From JANWHZ01 sp964527385 (lineage in GTDB: Bacteria > Patescibacteriota > Saccharimonadia > Saccharimonadales > UBA4665), in the NCBI GenBank assembly GCA_964527385.1, contig CAZGPZ010000001.1, positions 1 through 62,077 on the forward strand: a stretch of 62,077 bases of DNA, written 5' to 3'. Each line of letters opens with the position of its first letter. Positions within the stretch are counted from its first letter, which is position 1. Below the pieces are notes generated by a model. The model saw nothing but the letters and a program-made list of their open reading frames with translations. It was not told where the DNA came from and made no database searches. Shown here piece after piece: positions 23,839 through 32,336 of this stretch. The position numbers and the translations under genes are program-made.

Positions 23839-24894
23839 TTATTCTACCACCTCTGTTGGCTTTTCGGTAGCATTTTCTTCGGGCAATGGTTTCTTCGCGC
23901 GGTCGTGGCGGTGCACGACGGCTTGGCGGTCGTCATGGCGCCCAAACGCTTGGTGCTCGATCGTACCAAACAGCTTGCGCATGACATCGCTGAGCGTGAC
24001 GATCCCCGTGTACTCGTCCATCTTGTTCACGACAACAAAGAGATGTTGGCCCGTTTCGTAAAATGCGCGCAGCACGCTCTCTAGGCTATCTAGCTCGTGC
24101 ACGTACGCCAAATGATGGTCGTAGTTGTCGCGGACTTTGCCATGTTGCCGGACATCCGCGACCATGCCAACTGCCAGCGTGCCGACAATATTGGACTTTT
24201 TGCCCTCGTACACTGGATAGCGCTGATGGCCGCTTTGGTGCAGTTCCGCCAGGAACACCGGGCTGATATCATCGTCGATACCGACCGACTTGACCTGCTT
24301 GCGCGGCACAGCGATGTCGCCAGCGGTGACGTTGCCGAACTGCAGCGCGTTTTGCATGAGCTTGATTTCTTGTTCGCTGATCCGGCTATCTATTTGGCTG
24401 GATTGGCGCTCCAATAGCTCAGCCAGGTCTTCGCGCTCGTATATCCCCGTATGCCCCGCATCGTGGTAGCGCGCAAGTAGTGGAATGATGGACGAGGCAA
24501 GCGGGTGCGTAATCCGTAATATATGCAGGAGCGCCGGTGTCGACCAGATGGCAGCCTGCGCGCCAAGGCGCGTCAAGCGGGTGCGCGGCAGCCAAACGTA
24601 GGTGAAGAGCAGCACGAGGCCGACCACCACAAAACTCAGCACCGCCGGGGCAGCTAATGACAATAGCACGAACCCGCCAGCAGCGCCTAGGCTCATTACT
24701 GTGAAAAGCAGCAGCTTCAACTCGTCGCCGTACGCCGCCGCCTGGAACAACGTCGTGGATACGAAATCTTGCTGCGCTGCCAACCGTTTCAGCTCGCGGT
24801 ACGGCACATAAAAATACGCTTTCTCCAAGGTCATTGCCAGTAGCGCGACGGATAGTAGTAATATAGCGAAAATGTATGTCAGCATACTTACCAT
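23839..24894 (-). CDS. CNNM/CorC-like membrane protein with CBS pair
   Basis: The 351-residue protein has three or four hydrophobic segments in the first 130 residues (CNNM transmembrane domain), then a cystathionine-beta-synthase pair (GDIAVPRKQVKSVGIDDDIS to LFVVVNKMDEYTGIVTLSDVM) of the CorC/HlyC arrangement. Family members handle divalent cations such as magnesium or cobalt. The tail is charged and low in complexity. It is divergent from the DsbA-like gene, and the two share a GTATAC-containing promoter region near 24920-24930. Confidence 0.8.
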   Translation of the reverse strand: MVSMLTYIFAILLLSVALLAMTLEKAYFYVPYRELKRLAAQQDFVSTTLFQAAAYGDELKLLLFTVMSLGAAGGFVLLSLAAPAVLSFVVVGLVLLFTYVWLPRTRLTRLGAQAAIWSTPALLHILRITHPLASSIIPLLARYHDAGHTGIYEREDLAELLERQSSQIDSRISEQEIKLMQNALQFGNVTAGDIAVPRKQVKSVGIDDDISPVFLAELHQSGHQRYPVYEGKKSNIVGTLAVGMVADVRQHGKVRDNYDHHLAYVHELDSLESVLRAFYETGQHLFVVVNKMDEYTGIVTLSDVMRKLFGTIEHQAFGRHDDRQAVVHRHDRAKKPLPEENATEKPTEVVE

Positions 24895-24956
24895 GGTACC
24901 ATTTTGCCTTCCACTGGGTGCTGTATACTGAAGTAAGCAATTAAGCGAGGCACCGT

Positions 24957-25628
24957 ATGTCGAAGCAGTTTTGGCTCGTGCTCGGAGCGATCATCGTCGT
25001 CCTGGGCGCTATATTATTCGTCACTAACCATAACAATCCCAGCAGTACTGGCGCAAGCGGGACGCCAACCAGCCACACCGAAGGCACCAGCGCCGCAGGC
25101 GTCAAGCTCGTTGAATACGGTGACTTCCAATGCCCTGTTTGCGGTACGTTCTACCAGGTCGTCAAACAGGTCGCTGACAAATACAATAACAGCGTCGTTT
25201 TCCAGTTTCGCAACTTGCCACTGACCTCCATTCACCCGAACGCGTTTGCCGCCGCCCGCGCCGCCGAAGCTGCCGGGTTGCAAAACAAATACTGGGAAAT
25301 GCACGACCTGCTCTACACCAACCAGAGCACTTGGGCAAACTCAACAGACCCGTTGCAATTATTTGACAGTTACGCGCAACAGTTAGGATTGAATGTGACC
25401 AAGTTTAATACTGATTACGCCAGTGACGCGGTCAACCGGGCTATCAACGCCGACCTTAACGCGTTTGCCCAAACCGGCGACGAGATGGCGACGCCGACGT
25501 TTTACTTGGATGGTACCAAGCTCGACAACCTCTCGCTGGCCGACAGCACCGGCACGCCAAACATCGACGCGTTTTCAAAGATAATCGACGCCGAACTCGC
25601 CAAGAAATCTTCAGCCACCAAGCCATAG
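24957..25628 (+). CDS. Anchored DsbA-like thioredoxin-fold protein
   Basis: An exported oxidoreductase of 223 residues. A transmembrane anchor covers about 6-24, a Ser/Thr linker follows to about 48, then the thioredoxin_4/DsbA fold with Cys59-Pro-Val-Cys62 and a cis-Pro loop in MATPTFYLDG. Expected to catalyse disulfide formation or isomerisation outside the membrane. Several surface proteins in the window contain paired cysteines and could be substrates. A weak GCGAGG sits before the ATG. Confidence 0.88.
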   Translation: MSKQFWLVLGAIIVVLGAILFVTNHNNPSSTGASGTPTSHTEGTSAAGVKLVEYGDFQCPVCGTFYQVVKQVADKYNNSVVFQFRNLPLTSIHPNAFAAARAAEAAGLQNKYWEMHDLLYTNQSTWANSTDPLQLFDSYAQQLGLNVTKFNTDYASDAVNRAINADLNAFAQTGDEMATPTFYLDGTKLDNLSLADSTGTPNIDAFSKIIDAELAKKSSATKP

Positions 25629-25735
25629 CCAAAAAGCAACGTCAAGCCAACAAGCTCTCCTTCAGTCAAACACCAGCTTTCACGGAAGCTACATTCAGTC
25701 GCTGTAGACATAAATAGATAATACTGGTAAGCATG

Positions 25736-25754
25736 ATTTGCTCTTAAAGCAAAT
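25736..25754. other. Short inverted repeat upstream of the SGNH gene
   Basis: ATTTGCT-CTTAA-AGCAAAT, a perfect 7-bp stem, lies about 40 bases before the SGNH hydrolase start. It is followed by only two Ts, so it is a poor terminator for the DsbA-like gene. It may be an operator. The 164-base gap around it contains no gene. Confidence 0.4.
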
Positions 25755-25792
25755 TTGTGCTATTAATATAAATAGCCTCTAAAAAACAAATC

Positions 25793-26914
25793 ATGCCTAA
25801 CAACCTAGAAGACAAAGTGATAGTAGCTGACGGACCGGATACTGACCTTTCCCCGGTTGATACTGCTTCGCACGTTGATGCAAGCTCAGTTGAGCTCAAA
25901 CGAGGTATCAGCCGTCGTGAGCTCTTACGACGAGCCCGTACCGTACTCATCCTCGGCGCGGCATTAACGGGACCAAACGCAATCTTAAAGGGTGTGGAGA
26001 TCGCAGACTTTATCAATGATGGCTCTTATGAGTACGCTGACGACCCGATTGTGACCCGCCCAATATATCTTGGAGACATGAGTAGACCCGCTGAAGAGGA
26101 TTACACTCAGGCAGAAGTATTAGTTGGGGATAGTATTACTTGGGGATACGAACGTGGCCACCAGGTGTGTGTCGCCGAAATAGTTTCACAAGACGTAAAC
26201 AAAATTATGGCAGCCGCCGGCATACGCAAGCCGCGCAGTCGAGACGGACAGGAGCAAGGCTATTGGGGTAATTTGATGTATGCTTACCCTGGCATAACTA
26301 CAGCTGAGGTCGCTGATCAAGTTCATCGCTTTGCGACGGTTATGCGCACTAACTATCCTGGGTATAAAGGTCCTGTACGATTCGAGGGCAGTATGGGTGG
26401 GAATGATGCGCTGTACTATTTTAGCGACCATATGAACTTGTTTCGTATCGGGTCAATTATCAGCGATTTTAGGGGTTTCTTAGGCAAATATCAGTCACAA
26501 TCCCAGGGAATTCTGGAAGAACTTGCAAGTCTCCGCGATACTGTTCCCGGGTTGCAAATGATCAATATAGCTAGCCTGCCTGACATAGGACGCTCAAGTT
26601 TGTGGTATATGAAGATACCCTTCATCGCGCAAATAGCTACTGCGGCGTGTAAACGCATGAACCGCACGCTGGTCGATACATGCAAAGAGGTAAGCGAACG
26701 AACCGGCGTTGAAATCAATGTCTACAATATGTTCGACCTGCCAATAAGTGACATACATCCTACTAAGAGAGGATACGACAAAGAGGCAGCTCGAAGAGAA
26801 GAGCGCATGATAGGCACATTCCCGGATGGAACGCGGACTTTGGCCGACGAAGCTAAACGACATAAGGTAGCCACTGTACAGCCCCCGGCTTTCGTTCAGA
26901 CAATAACAACGTAA
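25793..26914 (+). CDS. SGNH/GDSL hydrolase with Tat-like N-terminus
   Basis: A 373-residue esterase-like protein. Block I is VGDSITWGYE (Ser114), block III GGND (202-205) and block V DIHPTKRGY (Asp320, His322). The Asp is two residues from the His here instead of the usual three. SGNH enzymes deacylate sugars, lipids or peptidoglycan. The N-terminus SRRELLRRARTVLILGAAL at 40-58 looks like a twin-arginine signal, and 39 acidic residues precede it. It has a leader of about 25 bases with no Shine-Dalgarno site. Confidence 0.8.
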   Translation: MPNNLEDKVIVADGPDTDLSPVDTASHVDASSVELKRGISRRELLRRARTVLILGAALTGPNAILKGVEIADFINDGSYEYADDPIVTRPIYLGDMSRPAEEDYTQAEVLVGDSITWGYERGHQVCVAEIVSQDVNKIMAAAGIRKPRSRDGQEQGYWGNLMYAYPGITTAEVADQVHRFATVMRTNYPGYKGPVRFEGSMGGNDALYYFSDHMNLFRIGSIISDFRGFLGKYQSQSQGILEELASLRDTVPGLQMINIASLPDIGRSSLWYMKIPFIAQIATAACKRMNRTLVDTCKEVSERTGVEINVYNMFDLPISDIHPTKRGYDKEAARREERMIGTFPDGTRTLADEAKRHKVATVQPPAFVQTITT

Positions 26915-27007
26915 CTAGTACTGCAAGAACTGTTGCCACGATGCGCGGCGGACGTCCACGTGGACGCGTGACGGTTTGGTATCGATGATTTTTATTTTGA
27001 CTGGCAT
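26915..27007 (-). CDS. Candidate 30-aa basic protein
   Basis: A 30-codon frame beginning MPVKIKIIDTKPSRVHVDVR and ending in QQFLQY, with six Lys/Arg. It has a GGGAG site 9 bases before the ATG, and a near-consensus promoter starts the transcript about 110 bases upstream. The frame ends directly at the stop of the convergent SGNH gene. Codon usage and basic charge look like a real small protein, but no homologue is known to me. This is a tentative call. Confidence 0.45.
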   Translation of the reverse strand: MPVKIKIIDTKPSRVHVDVRRASWQQFLQY

Positions 27008-27130
27008 TCTACTAGCTCCCAACTAACAAGCTGCCTTAGCGGCAACAGCCACCAAGACCATAACTTTTATATTTTTGTTAATTTTTGTCTCACATGGCGG
27101 CTCTCGCTGTCCGCTTGGTGTACATAGAGT

Positions 27131-27158
27131 AGTGTAGCAAACTGCTCGTGCTTGTCAA
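27131..27158 (-). promoter_or_regulatory. Promoter for the 30-aa gene
   Basis: On the minus strand TTGACA (27158-27153), a 16-base spacer and TGC-TACACT (27139-27131). The transcript runs about 110 bases before the ATG at 27007 and contains a GC-rich region with short hairpins. It is the only promoter I see between 26915 and 27186. Confidence 0.6.
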
Positions 27159-27185
27159 TAAGCGGAGACGGTTCGTGTCCAGCAC

Positions 27186-27737
27186 TTAGCTGCTTTGTGC
27201 TACCAGCCCGTCCAGCTCGGTTTGCAGTTGGAAGTCAACGCCCGCGGCGGCATACGCTTCGTAACTGGCGAATGGCTGTGCCAGTTGCACTTCGCCAGCC
27301 GACAAGACCAATTGGTCGGCGGCTGGGTCGGGTCCCAGGGGTTCGCATGATACGATTTCGATAGTTCGCCCTTCGCTTGTCCTATACTCACCGCCCCCGT
27401 TCGTAAACTGCAAAATCCGTCCTGCCTGGTCAAGCGCGAACCCTGCATGAAGAAACACCGGTTTGCCTTCTACGTGAGCGCTATCAACAGCTATTGTTGA
27501 TTCATATAGCATCCGTACTGGTATACGTAGCTCCATTATTGGGCTGCCCGTAAGGGTGGGTATGCCAGGTTTCCTGGCCAGGACTACCGCGCCGGGACCT
27601 GCTTCCCAATCAATGCCTGCGGCAATTTCGGCCGCGCGGCAGAGCAGCTCGAAACGGACCGCCAAAGCTGCGTTTCTCGCCTGTTCGGCGGCTGGGGAAA
27701 GGTTATTATAACCACCACTACTATCAGTCTTGGACAT
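27186..27737 (-). CDS. Hypothetical protein, 183 aa
   Basis: No family recognised. The protein is soluble and Ala/Gly-rich with several beta-type strands (VVLARKPGIPTLTG, ELRIPVRMLYESTI) and a central FLHAGFALDQAGRILQF stretch. GAAGGAG lies 6 bases before the ATG, and a TGCTATAGT element sits further up. It is followed on the same strand, after a new promoter, by the candidate 30-aa gene. Confidence 0.65.
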   Translation of the reverse strand: MSKTDSSGGYNNLSPAAEQARNAALAVRFELLCRAAEIAAGIDWEAGPGAVVLARKPGIPTLTGSPIMELRIPVRMLYESTIAVDSAHVEGKPVFLHAGFALDQAGRILQFTNGGGEYRTSEGRTIEIVSCEPLGPDPAADQLVLSAGEVQLAQPFASYEAYAAAGVDFQLQTELDGLVAQSS

Positions 27738-27884
27738 AGGGCTCCTTCGTTGGGTAGTGGATAACTATAGCACGTTTAGGAATTATTCCGATGGCGGGCG
27801 TTACGCCCGGTGCAATTCCCTGCTGAATTTGAGCAAAACATCACGAAGGTGGGCTTTGCTGGCGTCAAAGAGGTATCTTACGAT

Positions 27885-28061
27885 TTATTCGGCAGGGATG
27901 CCTTCGCAGCACTTGGTCGGCATTTTGCACGCTGGGCAGACGAAATGGCCATGCATAGGTTCGATCGGGTAGTGGCCGCAGTTGTCGCAGAAGAATTCGG
28001 GCGATTGCTCTGCAACGAGCTCGCGGTAGATGTCAGTATCACCGGGATTGTTGGTATCCAT
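27885..28061 (-). CDS. Small zinc-ribbon protein
   Basis: A 58-residue protein with CDNC and CPAC pairs about 17 residues apart and a KCCEG tail, forming a probable zinc ribbon. The N-terminus is MDTNNPGDTDIYRELV. Similar Cys4 ribbons are common in CPR genomes, but its role is unknown. TATACT (28073-28068) ends six bases before the ATG at 28061. The longer frame to 28103 crosses this promoter. Confidence 0.7.
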   Translation of the reverse strand: MDTNNPGDTDIYRELVAEQSPEFFCDNCGHYPIEPMHGHFVCPACKMPTKCCEGIPAE

Positions 28062-28135
28062 GGTAGTAGTATATCCCAGCGATGCTTGGTATACTGATAG
28101 CATAAGAGCAATAAAATAAACATCATATTGGAACT

Positions 28136-29836
28136 ATGGCTCCCGACGGTATTTTTCTCCAACTGAGTTTGGTCATCGTGCTTGGCGCGGTGGTCGCGGT
28201 CGTGATGCGCCTGTTGCGCCAGCCGCTTATCTTGGGCTACATATTGACTGGCGTGATCGTCGGTCCGACCGTGCTCAACTTGCTCCGCTTGGACACGTTC
28301 GACGCGTTTGCCAGCATCGGCATCACACTGCTGCTTTTCATCATCGGCTTGGGCATGAATGTTTCCGTCATCAGGCGGCTCGGAAGCACTGTCTTCGTCG
28401 CGGCGATGGTCGAGTTTTTGACCGTCGGTTCGGCCGGGTTCGTCGTGGCCAGTTTGCTCGGTTTCACGCGCACTGAAGCGCTCATCGCGGGATTATGCCT
28501 GTTCTTCAGCAGCACAATCATCATCGTCAAGATCTTGACCGACAAGAAAGAGCAGAACCGCCTGCACGGCCAGATTGCCATCGGCATCATCCTGCTGGAC
28601 GACATTGTGGCGACGATCGCCCTGCTGTTGGTGACAGCTGGCAAGAACCACGATGCGGGGCTGTCGCACCTCGGCATGCTGGTGTTGCAAGGGTCGCTGC
28701 TGGCGGCGTTTATGATCCTGATGAGCAACGTGCTGCTGCCAAGAATTACGCGGTTTGTTGCGGGATCGCAGGAAATGCTGTTCCTGTTCGCAGTCGGCTG
28801 GGGCTTTGGCGTTGCCAGCCTATTCGAGATCGCGGGGTTTTCGATTGAGATCGGCGCGCTGTTCGCCGGCGTGTCGCTGGCCGGACTGCCCTACGCCCAG
28901 GAGATCGAGGCGCGGTTGAAGCCGCTCCGTGATTTCTTCGTGGTCCTGTTTTTCATCGTGCTCGGCAAGAGCCTGACACTGACGGGCGTGACGGACGCTA
29001 TCGTGCCAGGACTGGCGTTGGCTGCCGTGGTAATCATACTTAAACCTGCCACAATCGTGGCGACGCTCGGCGCGATGGGGTATAGCAAACGGGTCAGTTT
29101 CATGGCCGGCATCCACTTGTCGCAGATCAGCGAATTCTCGATCGTTCTGGCGGTGCTGGCGGTCAATACGGGCGTGGCGGGCGGGCGCCTGAGCACGGCA
29201 ATCACGCTGGTTGCGATTTTCACGATCGCCAGTTCGTCGTACCTGACGCATTATGACAATGGGCTTTTCAAACTATTCGACAAATGGCGGTTGATGCTTT
29301 TCGAACGCACGAAGACCAAAGAGCGGCGACGGGCGCCCGGTTACCAACTCGTTCTGATCGGTTACAGCCGCGGTGGGCAGGATTTTATCAAGACATTCCA
29401 AGGGCTCCATAAGCGCTACATTGTCATCGACTATGACCCGTCGGTCGCCGACGTGCTGCAGGAGAAGCGCATCCCGTATTTGTACGGCGACGCGACGGAC
29501 ACGGAGCTGCTCGACGAGATCGGCATCCACACCGCCAAACTGATTATCAGCACGGTGACGGACTTCGAGACCAATTCGCAACTGGTCCGCCATCTGAACC
29601 TTTTGAACCCAGAAATAGTCATCGTCTGCAATGCCAGTAGCTACGAAGAAGCGCTGCAGTTGTATGAATTAGGTTCAAGCTACGTCATAATCCCCCACCA
29701 CGCCAGTACCGACCATCTCAATTCGCTCATCCAGCGCAACGGCATCGACCGGCGGCACTTCGACCGCTACCGCGCCAAACACCTGCAAAAATTAGAACAA
29801 GATCACCCATTGTCTGCTGCCGAGGGCGCCCTTTAA
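28136..29836 (+). CDS. Kef-type cation:proton antiporter with RCK domain
   Basis: CPA2 antiporter of 566 residues. About 12 transmembrane helices cover 1-380, with FFSSTIIIVKIL and the DDIVATIALL pair as in KefB/C and GerN-like proteins. A C-terminal TrkA-N (RCK) domain starts near 400 with LVLIGYSRGGQDFI and continues as IDYDPSVADVLQ and YGDATDTELL. Such proteins exchange potassium or sodium for protons under nucleotide or ligand control. It is divergent from the zinc-ribbon gene, and its stop overlaps the convergent 29833 gene by 4 bases. Confidence 0.88.
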   Translation: MAPDGIFLQLSLVIVLGAVVAVVMRLLRQPLILGYILTGVIVGPTVLNLLRLDTFDAFASIGITLLLFIIGLGMNVSVIRRLGSTVFVAAMVEFLTVGSAGFVVASLLGFTRTEALIAGLCLFFSSTIIIVKILTDKKEQNRLHGQIAIGIILLDDIVATIALLLVTAGKNHDAGLSHLGMLVLQGSLLAAFMILMSNVLLPRITRFVAGSQEMLFLFAVGWGFGVASLFEIAGFSIEIGALFAGVSLAGLPYAQEIEARLKPLRDFFVVLFFIVLGKSLTLTGVTDAIVPGLALAAVVIILKPATIVATLGAMGYSKRVSFMAGIHLSQISEFSIVLAVLAVNTGVAGGRLSTAITLVAIFTIASSSYLTHYDNGLFKLFDKWRLMLFERTKTKERRRAPGYQLVLIGYSRGGQDFIKTFQGLHKRYIVIDYDPSVADVLQEKRIPYLYGDATDTELLDEIGIHTAKLIISTVTDFETNSQLVRHLNLLNPEIVIVCNASSYEEALQLYELGSSYVIIPHHASTDHLNSLIQRNGIDRRHFDRYRAKHLQKLEQDHPLSAAEGAL

Positions 29837-31407
29837 GACGCAGTTACTACCGTGCGAACCGCTTTGCTGCCCGCAGTCTTTTGCCTAGCGCGACGGGCGA
29901 TACCGCCGATATCGATAACTTCGCCGTTCGGGCCAAGGCACGCCCCGCATCCCGCGCGCATACAGTGGGCTTTGCCGTCGGGGTCACGGCGAACATGCAC
30001 GCGCCACCTCGACTTACTTTCGGATCCGTCGTCGTCGTACTTGCTGCAGTAGCAGTTATCGATCCAGTAATCGCAGGCTTCCTCGCTCTTTGCCTGGCGC
30101 TCGTTGTCTTTTGCTTTGCCGCCGTATGGTTCCTGCGGATTGCCGATTTCGGCCCCTGGTTCTTCATCCGCGCCGTCTTTGATGAAGTGTAGCCCCGCGC
30201 AGCCGCTATAGCTTCGCTTGGCCTGGATGCCGGCTTGTACGTGCCGGGCAAGCTGGGCATGCATCGCCGCGGCGGGCATGCCGCCACTCATGGCTCCCGC
30301 CGGTTGGGGATCTGCTGGTTCAAACCAATCATGGTTGCCGCTGGAAATACCGGCACCCAGCCGCGCCCGCAAGTCTTCCACCAACGCATAACGGACGAGC
30401 CGTTCCATAGTGCGGCCGGAGGCGGCTGTGAATTCTGGCTCGCCATCCGCAAGCCGCGCAAGTTCTGACTTCATCTCGGTATCATCGAGCACGTCTGCCG
30501 AGATTGTTTGCAGGAGCGCGGCCGCCAGGCCTTGCATCGTTTCGTTGTTTTCGCCGCTATAGAGCGCAGTGGCAAGCGGACGGATGTAGTGATCGAAATA
30601 CCGCTGGACGATAGCGTCGTGCTGGCGTAGGAAGTCAGTGACCGAGTAACGCCGATGTGTTTGCCCGATCTGCCGGTAGTACGACTCGCGGATCCGGCCC
30701 GCCAGGCCAAGCGCATCTTTGATAGGCATATTGGCACGTAGCCCATGGCGGATCCATTCGTCAGCAGGTGTGTCGGCAGGCACGTCCAAGCCGAAGGCAC
30801 CCAACACGGCGCGCCAATCTTGCTTGCTGCTCGCCTCGACCGACAGGCAATGCGCGGTTATCTTGCCGCCGACGTTCACGTACACTTGCACGAACGACAT
30901 ACCGGGAACGTAGCCGAGGCCGCCCATGTCTATTCCCTGGGAAAATGCTTCTTCGGGGCACATGCTGAGGACGGCATAGACGTCACCGGGATTCGCCAAC
31001 GCGTCCACAGCTTCAGCGGTCAAGACATCGCCGTAATCGCGCGCTGCTTGCACGCGTTTGCGCGGGTCCTTGCTGGCTTCTGCTTGTGACGCCTCGTGAC
31101 CGCGCCGGACAATGTCAATCATCGGCGTGCCGTCAGCGGCAACCGCACGGCCGTTTTCGACTTCGAAATCGTACGTCCGCGCGACATCAAGCAAATGAGA
31201 CAGCTCTTTGTCGGTCTTCAGGTTTTCAGCTGCTCCCGCCGCAAAATCCGCGTACGCGAGCCCGGCGGCAATCACCCCCTCGCGGGAAGACCCGCGGCAA
31301 GCCAGCTCGCCGAGCCGGCGCAATGTTTCCATCGACAGCGCGTACACCTCCGGGCCAACAGCTTTTGGCATAGCGAACGGATCGGTTTCGAAGGGCACAG
31401 TAACCAT
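29833..31407 (-). CDS. Large hypothetical protein with C-terminal Cys clusters
   Basis: I do not recognise this 524-residue protein. The first 350 residues are predominantly helical, with an Ala-rich composition and no membrane segment. The C-terminal 150 residues contain many Cys: CAGLHFI, CDYWIDNCYCSKYDDDG and HCMRAGCGACLG, suggesting one or two bound zinc ions or a redox centre. The last 30 residues are basic. It is preceded by the DUF6580 operon in the same direction after only 4 bases. Function not known. Confidence 0.7.
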   Translation of the reverse strand: MVTVPFETDPFAMPKAVGPEVYALSMETLRRLGELACRGSSREGVIAAGLAYADFAAGAAENLKTDKELSHLLDVARTYDFEVENGRAVAADGTPMIDIVRRGHEASQAEASKDPRKRVQAARDYGDVLTAEAVDALANPGDVYAVLSMCPEEAFSQGIDMGGLGYVPGMSFVQVYVNVGGKITAHCLSVEASSKQDWRAVLGAFGLDVPADTPADEWIRHGLRANMPIKDALGLAGRIRESYYRQIGQTHRRYSVTDFLRQHDAIVQRYFDHYIRPLATALYSGENNETMQGLAAALLQTISADVLDDTEMKSELARLADGEPEFTAASGRTMERLVRYALVEDLRARLGAGISSGNHDWFEPADPQPAGAMSGGMPAAAMHAQLARHVQAGIQAKRSYSGCAGLHFIKDGADEEPGAEIGNPQEPYGGKAKDNERQAKSEEACDYWIDNCYCSKYDDDGSESKSRWRVHVRRDPDGKAHCMRAGCGACLGPNGEVIDIGGIARRARQKTAGSKAVRTVVTAS

Positions 31408-31411
31408 AGGG

Positions 31412-31945
31412 CTATCGCGCCACCGGGCGGTATGCTAGGCTGCGCCGCGCCGCTGTAATCGCAACCGCGTACAAGCCGAATAGCACTGCTGAGTAAAATG
31501 CATCACTGAACACGGTATTACGGAAGAACGGCAGCGCCATGGCATAACATTCGGCAAGACCGCTCCAACTATGAGCGTACATGCCGCTGGCAACCCAGAC
31601 GGCGAAGTTGGTGGCAACAAAGAAGAAGCTGCTCGCCGCCAACACCACGGCGGCACCCTTGTATATTGTTGGCCTGCGCAACCACACATTGCTTGCCAGG
31701 ACAACCAGCACGTAGCAACACCACACGATGGGCATGATGTCGTAGAAACCGATGAGCGCATCGGAAATAATTGCGGCCACGAGCGGCACCCACCATGCCA
31801 ACTTTCGCGGAAGTACTGCGCCGCCAAAGATTGCCACCGCGGTCATGGGCGCAAAATTCGCCGGGTGCGGCAGCAGGCGTGCCGCGGCAGCGAACACGAC
31901 CAAGCATATCGCGATAACTAGCGTATATTCGCCGCGCCCTTTCAT
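31412..31945 (-). CDS. DUF6580-family membrane protein, possible cobalamin transporter subunit
   Basis: A 177-residue integral membrane protein with five or six helices. ARLLPHPANFAPMTAVAIFGGAVLPRK and IISDALIGFYD are the conserved blocks of the DUF6580 family, which resembles ECF transporter S components. Its ATG overlaps the stop of the DUF4430 gene (ATGA), and both lie under a cobalamin riboswitch, so I infer a role in cobamide or precursor uptake. No ECF ATPase is in this window. The family name is from memory and should be confirmed. Confidence 0.75.
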   Translation of the reverse strand: MKGRGEYTLVIAICLVVFAAAARLLPHPANFAPMTAVAIFGGAVLPRKLAWWVPLVAAIISDALIGFYDIMPIVWCCYVLVVLASNVWLRRPTIYKGAAVVLAASSFFFVATNFAVWVASGMYAHSWSGLAECYAMALPFFRNTVFSDAFYSAVLFGLYAVAITAARRSLAYRPVAR

Positions 31946-32319
31946 TGCAACTTCCACATGAGCATGTCGCTATTTTTGGTTACGTAGCTGCCAGCGCCGA
32001 CAGAAGCCTCTTTGCCATTGATATAAAACGTCCAGTATTTCGGGCCGTTGCCGGCGACGCCGTTGATGCTCACGACAAGGTCGCCGAACGAGTAATGTTT
32101 GGTGCTAACGGTGGCATGTTGCTTCAGCAAGGCAAGCGCGTCGGAACCATCACGGCCAGGGTAGCTGATTTGCGCCAATTGGTGCTGGGTGCTGGCAGCT
32201 GCAGCTGGAGCAGCAGGTTTGTGCGCAATATATACCCAGGCACAGCCGCCGGCGATAATCGCCACCAGCAAGATAGTCGTGGCGACGATTTTGGTTTTAG
32301 TGCGAACTGCTCGGTTCAT
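31942..32319 (-). CDS. DUF4430 (transcobalamin-like C-terminal domain) protein
   Basis: The 125-residue protein has an anchor helix at about 10-30, an Ala/Pro linker, and a domain with FGDLVVSINGVAGNG, KYWTFYINGKEASVG and NSDMLMWKLQ. This pattern is the DUF4430 fold, related to the beta domain of transcobalamin and intrinsic factor. It would sit outside the membrane as a cobamide-binding component. It is the first gene after the riboswitch and has GTGGGGG 5 bases before the ATG at 32319. It overlaps the DUF6580 gene by 4 bases. Confidence 0.82.
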   Translation of the reverse strand: MNRAVRTKTKIVATTILLVAIIAGGCAWVYIAHKPAAPAAAASTQHQLAQISYPGRDGSDALALLKQHATVSTKHYSFGDLVVSINGVAGNGPKYWTFYINGKEASVGAGSYVTKNSDMLMWKLQ

Positions 32320-32336
32320 GGATACCCCCACTTTTC

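Noticed and set aside
28237..29251. Long opposite-strand frames across the Kef-type antiporter
   Set aside because: They are shadows of a strongly conserved membrane protein with GC-biased third positions.
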